A stretch of 7,352 nucleotides of DNA from positions 1 through 7,352 of the forward strand of contig JALURJ010000339.1 in assembly GCA_027016915.1 (NCBI GenBank). The letters run 5' to 3'. The notes under the pieces were generated by a model that ran no database searches, was not told the DNA's origin, and was given only the letters and a program-made list of their open reading frames with translations. Position numbers and translations under genes: made by a program. Positions 1 through 5,021 of this stretch are shown in pieces. Position 1 is the first letter of the stretch, and every line of letters starts with the position of its first letter. Origin of the DNA: Desulfurococcales archaeon. Lineage in GTDB: Archaea > Thermoproteota > Thermoprotei_A > Sulfolobales > WAQK01.

Positions 1-586
1 CAAGCTGCTCTTTAAGCCTCTTCTCAACCTCACCCATGAGCTCCTCGTACAAGTTCCTCCCAGTGGTGTCTATTGTTACCACCAGAGGGCCGAAGTCCTC
101 CACCTCGAACACCCAGATGGCCTCAGGTATCCCAAGGTCCAGCCAGTGGACCTCCGACACCCTCTTAATGGCTCTCGCCGCCAGGATGGCCGCCCCGCCT
201 GTAAAGACGGCGTAGACCGCCCCGTACTTCTTGGCAGCCTCCGCAGTTCTCCTACCCATACCGCCCTTACCTATCACTATCCTGACACCTGTCCCAGCTA
301 TGAAGTCCGCCTCAAGCGCTTCCATCCTTGTACTCGTAGTGGGCCCAGCAGCTATCACCTGCCACGTTCCGTCGGGGAGCTTTCTAACCACGGGGCCGCA
401 GTGGTATACGGCTCCCCCCTTAAAGTCGACGGGGAGCTTCTCGCCCTTCTTGAGCAGCTCTAGGGCCCTCCTGTGGGCCTGGTCTCTGGCCGTCATGATC
501 CTGCCTGTCAGGTAGATTACGTCGCCAACCCTGAGCCTGCGGATCTCCTCTTCTGAGACTGGTAGTTTTAACCTATACTCGGCCAT
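1..586 (-). CDS. fumB: Class I fumarate hydratase, beta subunit (C-terminus cut by window edge)
   Basis: Reading back from ATG 586 the frame stays open for 195 codons to the window edge with no stop, so the gene is partial but probably almost complete, since archaeal beta subunits are usually about 190-200 residues. With the alpha subunit it catalyses reversible hydration of fumarate to malate in the cytoplasm. Family hallmarks in order are GRIMTARDQAHRR (28-40), KGGAVYHCGP (56-65), GPTTSTRM (81-88), GKGGMG (106-111) and GGAA (130-133). By analogy with characterised class I fumarases, the TTSxR segment, the upstream Arg and the KGG lysine contact substrate. The start is well supported: a GAGGAGGTG SD motif lies 6 nt upstream, inside the last codons of the alpha gene, with only 3 nt between the alpha stop and this ATG. 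L-tartrate dehydratase is the main alternative, since it shares this fold. The fumB name refers to the archaeal subunit, not the fused E. coli enzyme. Confidence 0.93.
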   Translation of the reverse strand, partial: MAEYRLKLPVSEEEIRRLRVGDVIYLTGRIMTARDQAHRRALELLKKGEKLPVDFKGGAVYHCGPVVRKLPDGTWQVIAAGPTTSTRMEALEADFIAGTGVRIVIGKGGMGRRTAEAAKKYGAVYAVFTGGAAILAARAIKRVSEVHWLDLGIPEAIWVFEVEDFGPLVVTIDTTGRNLYEELMGEVEKRLKEQL

Positions 587-589
587 GAC

Positions 590-1489
590 TCACACCTCCT
601 CGTTCAGGTACTTATGGGTGAGGTACTCAACTGCCCCGTCCGCCGACACCACTGCAGTCGATCTCCTCATAGCCCAGCAAGATACTGTGACCCCAACAGC
701 GAAGCTGGCTGGATGCCTGTACCCGTAGTCCACCTTCACGTCCAGCGCCGTAGTGAAGCCTCCGAAGCCGTGGGGCCCTATGCCGAGCCTGTTAATCCTC
801 TCCAAGAGTTCCTCCTCCAACCCGGCTATCTCGGGGTCAGGGTGCCTCTCCCCCAAGGGTCGGAGTAGGGCCTTCTTGGCCAGTTTGAGCGCTGCGTCAG
901 AGGCTCCGGCAAACCCCACTCCCACCACAACCGGGGGGCAAGGCTTGGGCCCAGCCCTGAATATCGCCTCTAGCACCACCCTCTTCACACCCCTCAGGCC
1001 CTCTGCTGGCGGGATCATGACCAGGGTCGAGGGATACTCGCTGCCCCCGCCCTTAGCCATGAAGGCTATCTTGAGCTTGTCCCCCGGCACCACCTCCCAG
1101 CTTATCCACGGCATGTAGCGCCCGGTGTTGTCCCCACTGTTCTTGTTCCGGAGGGGATCTATGGCATTGGGCCTTAGGGGGACCTCCTCTGTCGCCTCCC
1201 TCACCGCTCTCACAAGGATCTCTCTAAGTCCTGCCTTGAGGGGGAACTCCTCACCCACCTCCAGGAAAAAGATCATCATACCGGTGTCCTGGCATACAGG
1301 GCCCCTGGTCCTAGCAGCTAGGTCGATGTTCCTGAGGATGGCCTCCAGCTGCTTTTTAGCCAGAGGGTTAGCCTCGCGCTCCATGGCCCTCTTGAGGACC
1401 TCGACAACGTCGTCGGGTATCCTTGTTACCGCCGCAGCAATCAGGTTCTTGGCTGTTTTCAAAACCAGGGACTCTAAATCCGTACTCAT
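590..1489 (-). CDS. fumA: Class I (4Fe-4S) fumarate hydratase, alpha subunit
   Basis: This is the iron-sulfur subunit of the two-subunit class I fumarase, interconverting fumarate and malate. Numbering from the ATG at 1489 gives 299 residues, normal for the family. Three conserved cysteines expected to hold the 4Fe-4S cluster are visible: C66 in RGPVCQDTG, C184 in GPKPCPPVVVGVG and C271 in VSCWAMRR. Other family signatures are NKNSGDNTG (about 116-123), AKGGGSE (about 145-151), and GIGPHGFGGFTTALDVK followed by RHPAS near the C-terminus. I chose M1 = MSTDLESL because TTAGGAG sits just before it; extending to the TTG at 1558 would run the protein through the AT-rich promoter. It is first in an operon with the beta subunit. 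The QD of CQDTG and the His of GPHG are predicted active-site residues from characterised homologues. Cofactor and reaction are family knowledge; the sister activity L-tartrate dehydratase cannot be formally excluded. Confidence 0.94.
   Translation of the reverse strand: MSTDLESLVLKTAKNLIAAAVTRIPDDVVEVLKRAMEREANPLAKKQLEAILRNIDLAARTRGPVCQDTGMMIFFLEVGEEFPLKAGLREILVRAVREATEEVPLRPNAIDPLRNKNSGDNTGRYMPWISWEVVPGDKLKIAFMAKGGGSEYPSTLVMIPPAEGLRGVKRVVLEAIFRAGPKPCPPVVVGVGFAGASDAALKLAKKALLRPLGERHPDPEIAGLEEELLERINRLGIGPHGFGGFTTALDVKVDYGYRHPASFAVGVTVSCWAMRRSTAVVSADGAVEYLTHKYLNEEV
593..601 (-). promoter_or_regulatory. Ribosome binding site of the fumarase beta gene
   Basis: The minus strand reads GAGGAGGTG followed 6 nt later by the beta ATG at 586. 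The motif encodes the final residues (EEV) of the alpha subunit, and the alpha TGA falls between the motif and the ATG. It fixes the beta start and implies coupled translation of the two subunits. Confidence 0.85.
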
Positions 1490-1530
1490 GGCTCCTAAGC
1501 CTCGCTTGCCTCGTCTTGGTTTTAGTAGTG

Positions 1531-1556
1531 GATAATAATTAATATTTATTATTATC
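1531..1556 (-). promoter_or_regulatory. Fumarase operon promoter, TATA region inside a 26-bp palindrome
   Basis: This all-AT core, bounded by G and C, is an inverted repeat. The arms GATAATAA (1531-1538) and TTATTATC (1549-1556) are perfect reverse complements, and 12 of the 13 base pairs across the whole 26 bp match. The centre (about 1539-1548) is a plausible TATA element, placing transcription start near 1518 and a leader of roughly 30 nt before the fumarase alpha ATG at 1489. Its symmetry could mark an operator that overlaps the TATA box; that regulatory role is inference. Confidence 0.6.
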
Positions 1557-1583
1557 AATACACGGAATTATCCAAAACACGGG

Positions 1584-2225
1584 CTAGTCGCGCCTCCTGA
1601 AAGTTGCACGTCTAAGCAGCTCCTCGAGAATGCGGAGCGAGCGGAGCGGGTCGCCACGCTTAATCTTCACGGGCTCCACCTTCTCCCCCCTCATAGCCCT
1701 CCTAGCCCTCTCGGGGAAGGTTTCAGCTATCTTGTCGATCTCGTCGGGTAGCAGAAGCCCTCGGTACTTCTCCTGGTGCCTAGCTTCACCCCCCTCCACG
1801 TAGATAAACACGGTGGTCGGCGAGGAGTGGACCTCGTACTTCTTGAAGCTTTCCTTGGCGGCCTGGGAGTCGCACTCCTTCTGGAACCAGTCGCATAGGA
1901 CTATAACTGGCCTATATCCCTTCTCCACAAGCCTGGGCACAGCGTCGAACCAGAAGGAATCATACCTCCTACAGGCCCCGCACTGGGCGTTGTCGAAGTA
2001 TATGACGTACATCCCGTCGTCTCTGGGCTCGAAAGCCCCGCCCTCAACGTATTCCAGAACCCACTTCCCGCTCCCAGGCTCGTAAATGTAGACGCCGTGC
2101 GGCGAGCCTGGCTCCACCTTGTCGAACTCCCTCTTCCTCCTCGCATCAGCGGCTATCTTGGCAGCCATCCTGTCGAGCAACTTCTCGACCTCCGGGTCAA
2201 CGTCGGGTCTAAGCTCCTTCCCCAT
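1584..2225 (-). CDS. Thioredoxin-fold protein with CGAC active site
   Basis: This 213-residue protein carries a thioredoxin-like domain at about residues 70-175. The beta strand MYVIYFDNA leads into the redox motif C82-G-A-C85 at a helix start, and S135-P136-T-T-V-F gives the cis-proline loop expected opposite the active site. A second cysteine pair, C111 and C118, lies in the stretch LCDWFQKEC, which is not standard in small thioredoxins. There is a charged N-terminal extension of about 65 residues and a basic C-terminal tail ending RRRD. I see no signal peptide or membrane helix, so it is probably cytoplasmic. It is expected to do thiol-disulfide exchange, but its partner is unknown. ATG 2225 has only a weak GAGG two bases upstream. 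It follows the Cas4-like gene by 59 bp, and a possible promoter of its own lies in that gap. The name stops at family level. Confidence 0.85.
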   Translation of the reverse strand: MGKELRPDVDPEVEKLLDRMAAKIAADARRKREFDKVEPGSPHGVYIYEPGSGKWVLEYVEGGAFEPRDDGMYVIYFDNAQCGACRRYDSFWFDAVPRLVEKGYRPVIVLCDWFQKECDSQAAKESFKKYEVHSSPTTVFIYVEGGEARHQEKYRGLLLPDEIDKIAETFPERARRAMRGEKVEPVKIKRGDPLRSLRILEELLRRATFRRRD

Positions 2226-2260
2226 GCCTCTGCGCCAGAAATATGTGGAGAGCCCTGCGG

Positions 2261-2280
2261 TATTAAAAACCTCCCTAAAA
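2261..2280 (-). promoter_or_regulatory. Possible promoter of the thioredoxin-like gene, or terminator of the Cas4-like gene
   Basis: The minus strand of this gap reads TTTTAGGGAGGTTTTTAATA. TTTTTAATA (2261-2269) lies 36-44 bp before the ATG at 2225 and is preceded by a purine-rich GGGAGG resembling a BRE, giving a predicted leader of about 15 nt. The same two T-runs lie just after the Cas4-like stop codon and could end transcription. The two roles cannot be separated by eye. Confidence 0.4.
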
Positions 2281-2284
2281 CCCT

Positions 2285-2911
2285 CTACTGTTCAACCCTG
2301 TAGGGGCACATCTTGCTGAACACGCAGTACCTGCACTCCCAGTGCCAGCGGGGATGCTTCACGTTGAGCAGGGTCTCCTCAACAAGCATCTTAACGTCTA
2401 TAGGGTCCCTATCCACCTCGTACTCTGCTATCCTGTCGGGCGTTATGTAGACTAGAATCCCCCGGTCCATGCCCAGCAGGTTGAGGTAGACCTGGAGCTG
2501 CAGGATGTGGTGCTCGTGGGGGAGGCTCTGCCCGCTCCTACCGGTCTTTATCTCCACCACCGCATCCTCCCCGACAGCGTCAACCCTGCCCTTCAGAGTA
2601 ACCTTTGTCCCCAAAACCTCGTATTCGGCTGCAACCTCAACCTCCCTCCGGTACCCCTGTTCCTCCAGGACCCTCTCAAGGCCCTCGTGGAGCAGGCTGC
2701 CCAGCAGGAGCTGGGGCTCAAACTTAAGCGTGAGTTCAGGGTACTCCAGGCGAAGCCTCCTCTTATGGCTGCACGACACTATGTCGGTCACGTAGAGGAC
2801 CCTGGGGTCTCTGAGCTCCTCCACCCTCCTCTTATGGTCCTCGACCACCCTGCGATACAGGATCCCGGTAACGGTGTGTGAGTCCCTAATGCCCTCACTC
2901 ACAGCGCGCAC
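2285..2911 (-). CDS. cas4: Cas4-like PD-(D/E)XK nuclease with Fe-S cysteines (stand-alone)
   Basis: The 208-residue protein has the full Cas4/RecB-type nuclease layout. C47 (DIVSCSHKRR) is followed by H75 (LLHEGLE), D111 (KGRVDAV), E120-I-K122-T-G, the QLQVY motif (138-142), and a C-terminal cluster C193-x2-C196-x5-C202. C47 plus the last three cysteines is the known Cas4/AddB 4Fe-4S arrangement, and H-D-E-K is the metal-dependent nuclease centre. Cas4 enzymes cut DNA ends and, in CRISPR systems, process new spacers. No Cas1, Cas2 or CRISPR repeats occur in this window, so a role in adaptation is unproven and a general repair or defence nuclease is equally possible. The start is GTG 2911, four bases after the stop of the upstream membrane protein gene; a second in-frame GTG at 2902 is an alternative. 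No strong SD is visible, consistent with coupling to the upstream gene. Confidence 0.85.
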   Translation of the reverse strand: MRAVSEGIRDSHTVTGILYRRVVEDHKRRVEELRDPRVLYVTDIVSCSHKRRLRLEYPELTLKFEPQLLLGSLLHEGLERVLEEQGYRREVEVAAEYEVLGTKVTLKGRVDAVGEDAVVEIKTGRSGQSLPHEHHILQLQVYLNLLGMDRGILVYITPDRIAEYEVDRDPIDVKMLVEETLLNVKHPRWHWECRYCVFSKMCPYRVEQ

Positions 2912-2915
2912 CAGG

Positions 2916-3254
2916 CTATAGTCTGCCTCGCAGGAAATAAATGAGAGCCCAGAGCAGCGCTAAGGCCAGGGCCAGAGCCGCCAGGAGGAGAAGGATCTTC
3001 AGGATAAACACAGCTACAGCTATCGCGAGATACGCTATAAGCGAGAGAACAGGCAGCGCGAGGGCCAGGCCCAGAGGCCTGGCAGCACCACTGACACGGC
3101 TCCCCGTCAGGACCCCGACAACCAGGCCTAGAACGGCTAGTGCCATCAGGGTTTCGGCAAATCTGCCAGTGGCGTAGAGGGCAGCGCCTCCGAGAACCGA
3201 GAGCACCAGTAGGAGGCCCGGCCTCACCCTCCAGAACCCTACATTGTGTCCCAA
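2916..3254 (-). CDS. Small four-helix membrane protein, family not recognised
   Basis: The 112-residue product is almost entirely hydrophobic. Predicted membrane segments lie at about residues 12-29, 34-50, 60-83 and 86-107, separated by short Arg-bearing loops (R31, then SRVSGAAR), and the tail ends RGRL. No catalytic motif is visible. The start used is TTG 3254, preceded by GGGGT seven bases upstream; GTG at residue 10 is the main alternative but would have no spacing after its GGAGG. The gene stops four bases before the Cas4-like GTG, so the two are very probably co-transcribed and may be translationally coupled. It follows the Cys-rich orphan gene by 45 bp. Alanine- and leucine-rich GC-rich DNA can give spurious hydrophobic frames, so the call rests on the operon geometry and regular helix spacing. 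Function unknown. Confidence 0.65.
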   Translation of the reverse strand: MGHNVGFWRVRPGLLLVLSVLGGAALYATGRFAETLMALAVLGLVVGVLTGSRVSGAARPLGLALALPVLSLIAYLAIAVAVFILKILLLLAALALALALLWALIYFLRGRL

Positions 3255-3299
3255 GCCTAGACCCCTTTCAAACCGCTCCGGGGGTCACACCAAGGTGAA

Positions 3300-3614
3300 C
3301 TATTCGCAGCTTGAGGAGTGTTCTAGATGCCTCTCAGGTATGACCCACACCTTGGCCGACGGGCACTCCACGTCGAGGCAGCCTTTCTCCAGAGCGCTTG
3401 GCTCCAGGCAGCAAGAAGCTATACCCCCCTTCTCGTCCCTGAACACTAGTAGAAGCTTGCCCTCCGCCTCGTGGAGCTCCACGGCGGAGGGGCTTCTCAC
3501 GAGCCTAGGTACGACAACCCTCGCCTTCATACCCTTATACTCGACGTCCACAACAGCGTCGTAGAGCCCTACCCCCGTCTTCACCGTCTTTACAAGCTCT
3601 GCCCTGACCTCCAC
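3300..3614 (-). CDS. Small Cys-rich hypothetical protein
   Basis: I do not recognise this 104-residue protein. The first two thirds alternate charged and aliphatic residues in a pattern typical of beta strands (for example DAVVDVEYKG, KARVVVPRL, GKLLLVFRD). The remainder carries C68, C69, C79, C84 and C103, plus His at 96 and 99, which could form disulfides or bind a metal. No signal peptide or membrane segment is seen. The start is GTG 3614, with GGTGA four bases upstream, matching the archaeal anti-SD; an in-frame stop upstream excludes a longer start. The overlapping ATG at 3616 is in another frame and stops after eight codons. It is the first gene of the minus-strand cluster, ahead of the membrane protein and the Cas4-like nuclease, and is driven from the divergent promoter region at 3641-3662. 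Confidence 0.7.
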   Translation of the reverse strand: MEVRAELVKTVKTGVGLYDAVVDVEYKGMKARVVVPRLVRSPSAVELHEAEGKLLLVFRDEKGGIASCCLEPSALEKGCLDVECPSAKVWVIPERHLEHSSSCE

Positions 3615-3640
3615 ATTTTCACCCGTTCATATTATTCTCA

Positions 3641-3662
3641 GTGATAGGTTTAAAACTATATG
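3641..3662. promoter_or_regulatory. Divergent promoter region with a shared TATA-like element
   Basis: The 89-bp gap between the two divergent genes contains one clear AT-rich element, TTTAAAA (3649-3655), followed by CTATAT. Read on the plus strand it predicts a start near 3677 and a leader of about 27 nt for the synthetase. Read on the minus strand (TTTTAAA) it predicts a start near 3627 and a leader of about 13 nt that still contains the GGTGA of the Cys-rich gene. Both distances fit archaeal promoters, so the element may serve both directions. Confidence 0.5.
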
Positions 3663-3687
3663 AATTGGATTGAAAAGGGAAGAGCAG

Positions 3688-3692
3688 GGAGG
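3688..3692 (+). promoter_or_regulatory. Ribosome binding site of the Asp/Asn-tRNA synthetase gene
   Basis: GGAGG lies 11 nt before the ATG at 3704, a rather wide spacing. An out-of-frame ATG at 3696 sits only 3 nt after it. The synthetase frame has no usable start codon between the stop at 3671 and ATG 3704, so 3704 is retained. Confidence 0.55.
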
Positions 3693-3703
3693 AAGATGCA
3701 GCG

Positions 3704-4960
3704 ATGGGGGAAAGGGTCAGGCTCTGCGGCCATGTGGCCCACGTGAGGCGCCTCGGCAGGATAGCCTTCATAGTTCTTAGGACCTTTGAAAACATGGAGC
3801 AGATCACGGTTAAGAAGGGAGAGGTTCCAGAAGAAGTCTGGAGCCTGGCCAACGAGCTGGACCACGAGTACTTCATATGCGCAGAGGGTAGGCTGGTCGA
3901 GAGCAACATAGCGAAGGCAGGCCGTGAGCTATTCCCCGACCACATAGAAATACTGTCCAGGTCAAAGACCCCGCCCATAGACCTGTTCGGCAAGGTGGAG
4001 GCAGAGTTCCCGACCAGGCTCCACTACAGATACCTGGATATTAGGAGGCCCCGGGTTAAGGCGATATTCAGGGTTCGCTCAACCGTGGTGAGAGCGGCAC
4101 GTGAATACCTGTTCAGCCAGGGCTTCGTGGAGCTACATTTTCCCATAATAATCGCAACCGCCACGGAAGGAGGAGCTAACCTTTTCCCCCTAAAGTATTT
4201 CGACAGGGAGGCCTACCTAGCGCAGAGCGCGCAGCTCTACAAGCAATCGGCAGTAGCGGCTTTCGGCAGGGTATTCGCCATAGGGCCCAGCTTCAGGGCC
4301 GAGAAGTCGAGGACCAGGAAGCACCTCACCGAATTCTGGCAGATAGACGTCGAAAAAGCCCTCACGAGCAACGATGAGCTCATGGAGATCCAGTTCAACC
4401 TCGTCAAGCACATTTACAGGCGCGTGGCCGATGAGAACCAGCGCGATCTCGAAATCCTAGGCGTCGAGGTGGAGGTGCCCAAGAAATACTACAGGATAAC
4501 CTACGACGAGGCCCTCGACATCCTTAGGAGGAAGGGTGTCCAGATAGAATGGGGGGAGGACTTCGGCGCGGATGAAGAGAGGATCCTGTGCCAGGAGTTT
4601 GACCAACCCTTCTTCATCGAGGGATTCCCCGCCAAGGAGACGGCGTTCTATTATATGGTTTCGAGGGAGAACCCCAAATACTCCCTAAGGATAGACTTCA
4701 TGGGCCCCGGCACCTACGGCGTGGAGTGGAGTAGCGGCGGCATGAGGGAGCACGATCCTAGCAGGCTTAGGCAGAGGATGGTTGAGCAAGGCCTGGACCC
4801 GGAGAAGTTCGGCTGGTATCTCGACATGTTCAACTACGGCGTCCCGCCTCACGGAGGGTTCGGCATGGGCGTGGAGAGGGTTCTCCAAACTCTCCTAAAG
4901 CTGGAGAAGATACATGAGGCAATACTATATCCGAGGACTCCCGACATACTTGAACCATAA
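3704..4960 (+). CDS. Class IIb aspartyl/asparaginyl-tRNA synthetase (AspRS/AsnRS family, aspS or asnS)
   Basis: The 418-residue protein has an N-terminal OB fold (about 5-85) and a class II catalytic core. Motif 1 is at about 127-150 (GFVELHFP), TEGG at 154-157, QSAQLYKQ at 174-181, motif 2 at 198-212 (FRAEKSRTRKHLTEF) and motif 3 at 384-392 (GGFGMGVER). It would charge tRNA with Asp or Asn in the cytoplasm. Specificity is mixed. K180 is the lysine that binds the aspartate side chain in AspRS and is usually replaced in AsnRS. By contrast, motif 2 (SRTRKHLTEF), the GADEER...EFDQPFF region (288-304) and the YPRTP end (409-413) read like archaeal AsnRS. The OB fold keeps F22 and Q33, which in characterised AspRS help read U35, a base shared by both tRNAs. 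The N-terminus is about 15 residues shorter than typical AspRS. A non-discriminating AspRS or an asparagine-forming paralogue are alternatives. Confidence 0.9.
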   Translation: MGERVRLCGHVAHVRRLGRIAFIVLRTFENMEQITVKKGEVPEEVWSLANELDHEYFICAEGRLVESNIAKAGRELFPDHIEILSRSKTPPIDLFGKVEAEFPTRLHYRYLDIRRPRVKAIFRVRSTVVRAAREYLFSQGFVELHFPIIIATATEGGANLFPLKYFDREAYLAQSAQLYKQSAVAAFGRVFAIGPSFRAEKSRTRKHLTEFWQIDVEKALTSNDELMEIQFNLVKHIYRRVADENQRDLEILGVEVEVPKKYYRITYDEALDILRRKGVQIEWGEDFGADEERILCQEFDQPFFIEGFPAKETAFYYMVSRENPKYSLRIDFMGPGTYGVEWSSGGMREHDPSRLRQRMVEQGLDPEKFGWYLDMFNYGVPPHGGFGMGVERVLQTLLKLEKIHEAILYPRTPDILEP

Positions 4961-4977
4961 ACCCGCAACCCCTGCAT

Positions 4978-4988
4978 CATAATTTTAG
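4978..4988 (+). promoter_or_regulatory. Possible promoter of the CoA-transferase gene
   Basis: CATAATTTTAG lies in the 61-bp gap after the synthetase stop, about 25 bp before a predicted transcription start near 5008. That start would leave the GAGGT at 5013-5017 and the ATG at 5022 in the message, and would exclude a GTG start at 4989. Read-through from the synthetase gene is also possible. Confidence 0.4.
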
Positions 4989-5012
4989 GTGAGAAGTCGC
5001 CCAGAAGATGCT

Positions 5013-5017
5013 GAGGT
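5013..5017 (+). promoter_or_regulatory. Ribosome binding site deciding the CoA-transferase start
   Basis: GAGGT lies 4 nt before ATG 5022 and 7 nt before ATG 5025. The longer frame from GTG 4989 has no such motif and overlaps the TATA-like element. Confidence 0.6.
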
Positions 5018-5021
5018 ATAC

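Noticed and set aside
146..1535. Plus-strand open frames opposite the fumarase genes (up to 136 residues)
   Set aside because: They are antisense to well-conserved enzymes, are rich in Ser/Pro/Arg as expected for GC-rich shadow frames, and show no family motifs.
1490..1558. A 23-residue N-terminal extension of fumarase alpha starting at TTG 1558
   Set aside because: It would translate the AT-rich palindromic promoter, contains no family sequence, and the ATG at 1489 has an SD motif immediately upstream.
2507..2881. A 124-residue plus-strand frame opposite the Cas4-like gene
   Set aside because: The minus strand encodes a complete set of nuclease motifs; this frame has none and no SD context.
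2285..2911. A CRISPR-Cas adaptation locus
   Set aside because: Only a Cas4-like gene is present; no repeats with regular spacing and no Cas1, Cas2 or effector gene were seen in the window.
2941..3177. Arg/Ala-rich plus-strand frame opposite the membrane protein
   Set aside because: Its composition is the complement of Leu/Ala codons on the minus strand; operon spacing supports the minus frame instead.
3619..3993. A 124-residue minus-strand frame overlapping the synthetase start and the divergent promoter
   Set aside because: It lies antisense to the conserved OB fold and crosses the promoter; low-complexity Ser-rich product with no recognisable motif.
4989..5021. GTG start adding 11 residues to the CoA-transferase
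   Set aside because: No SD before it, it overlaps the TATA-like element, and homologues begin close to the GVRVLDLS motif.
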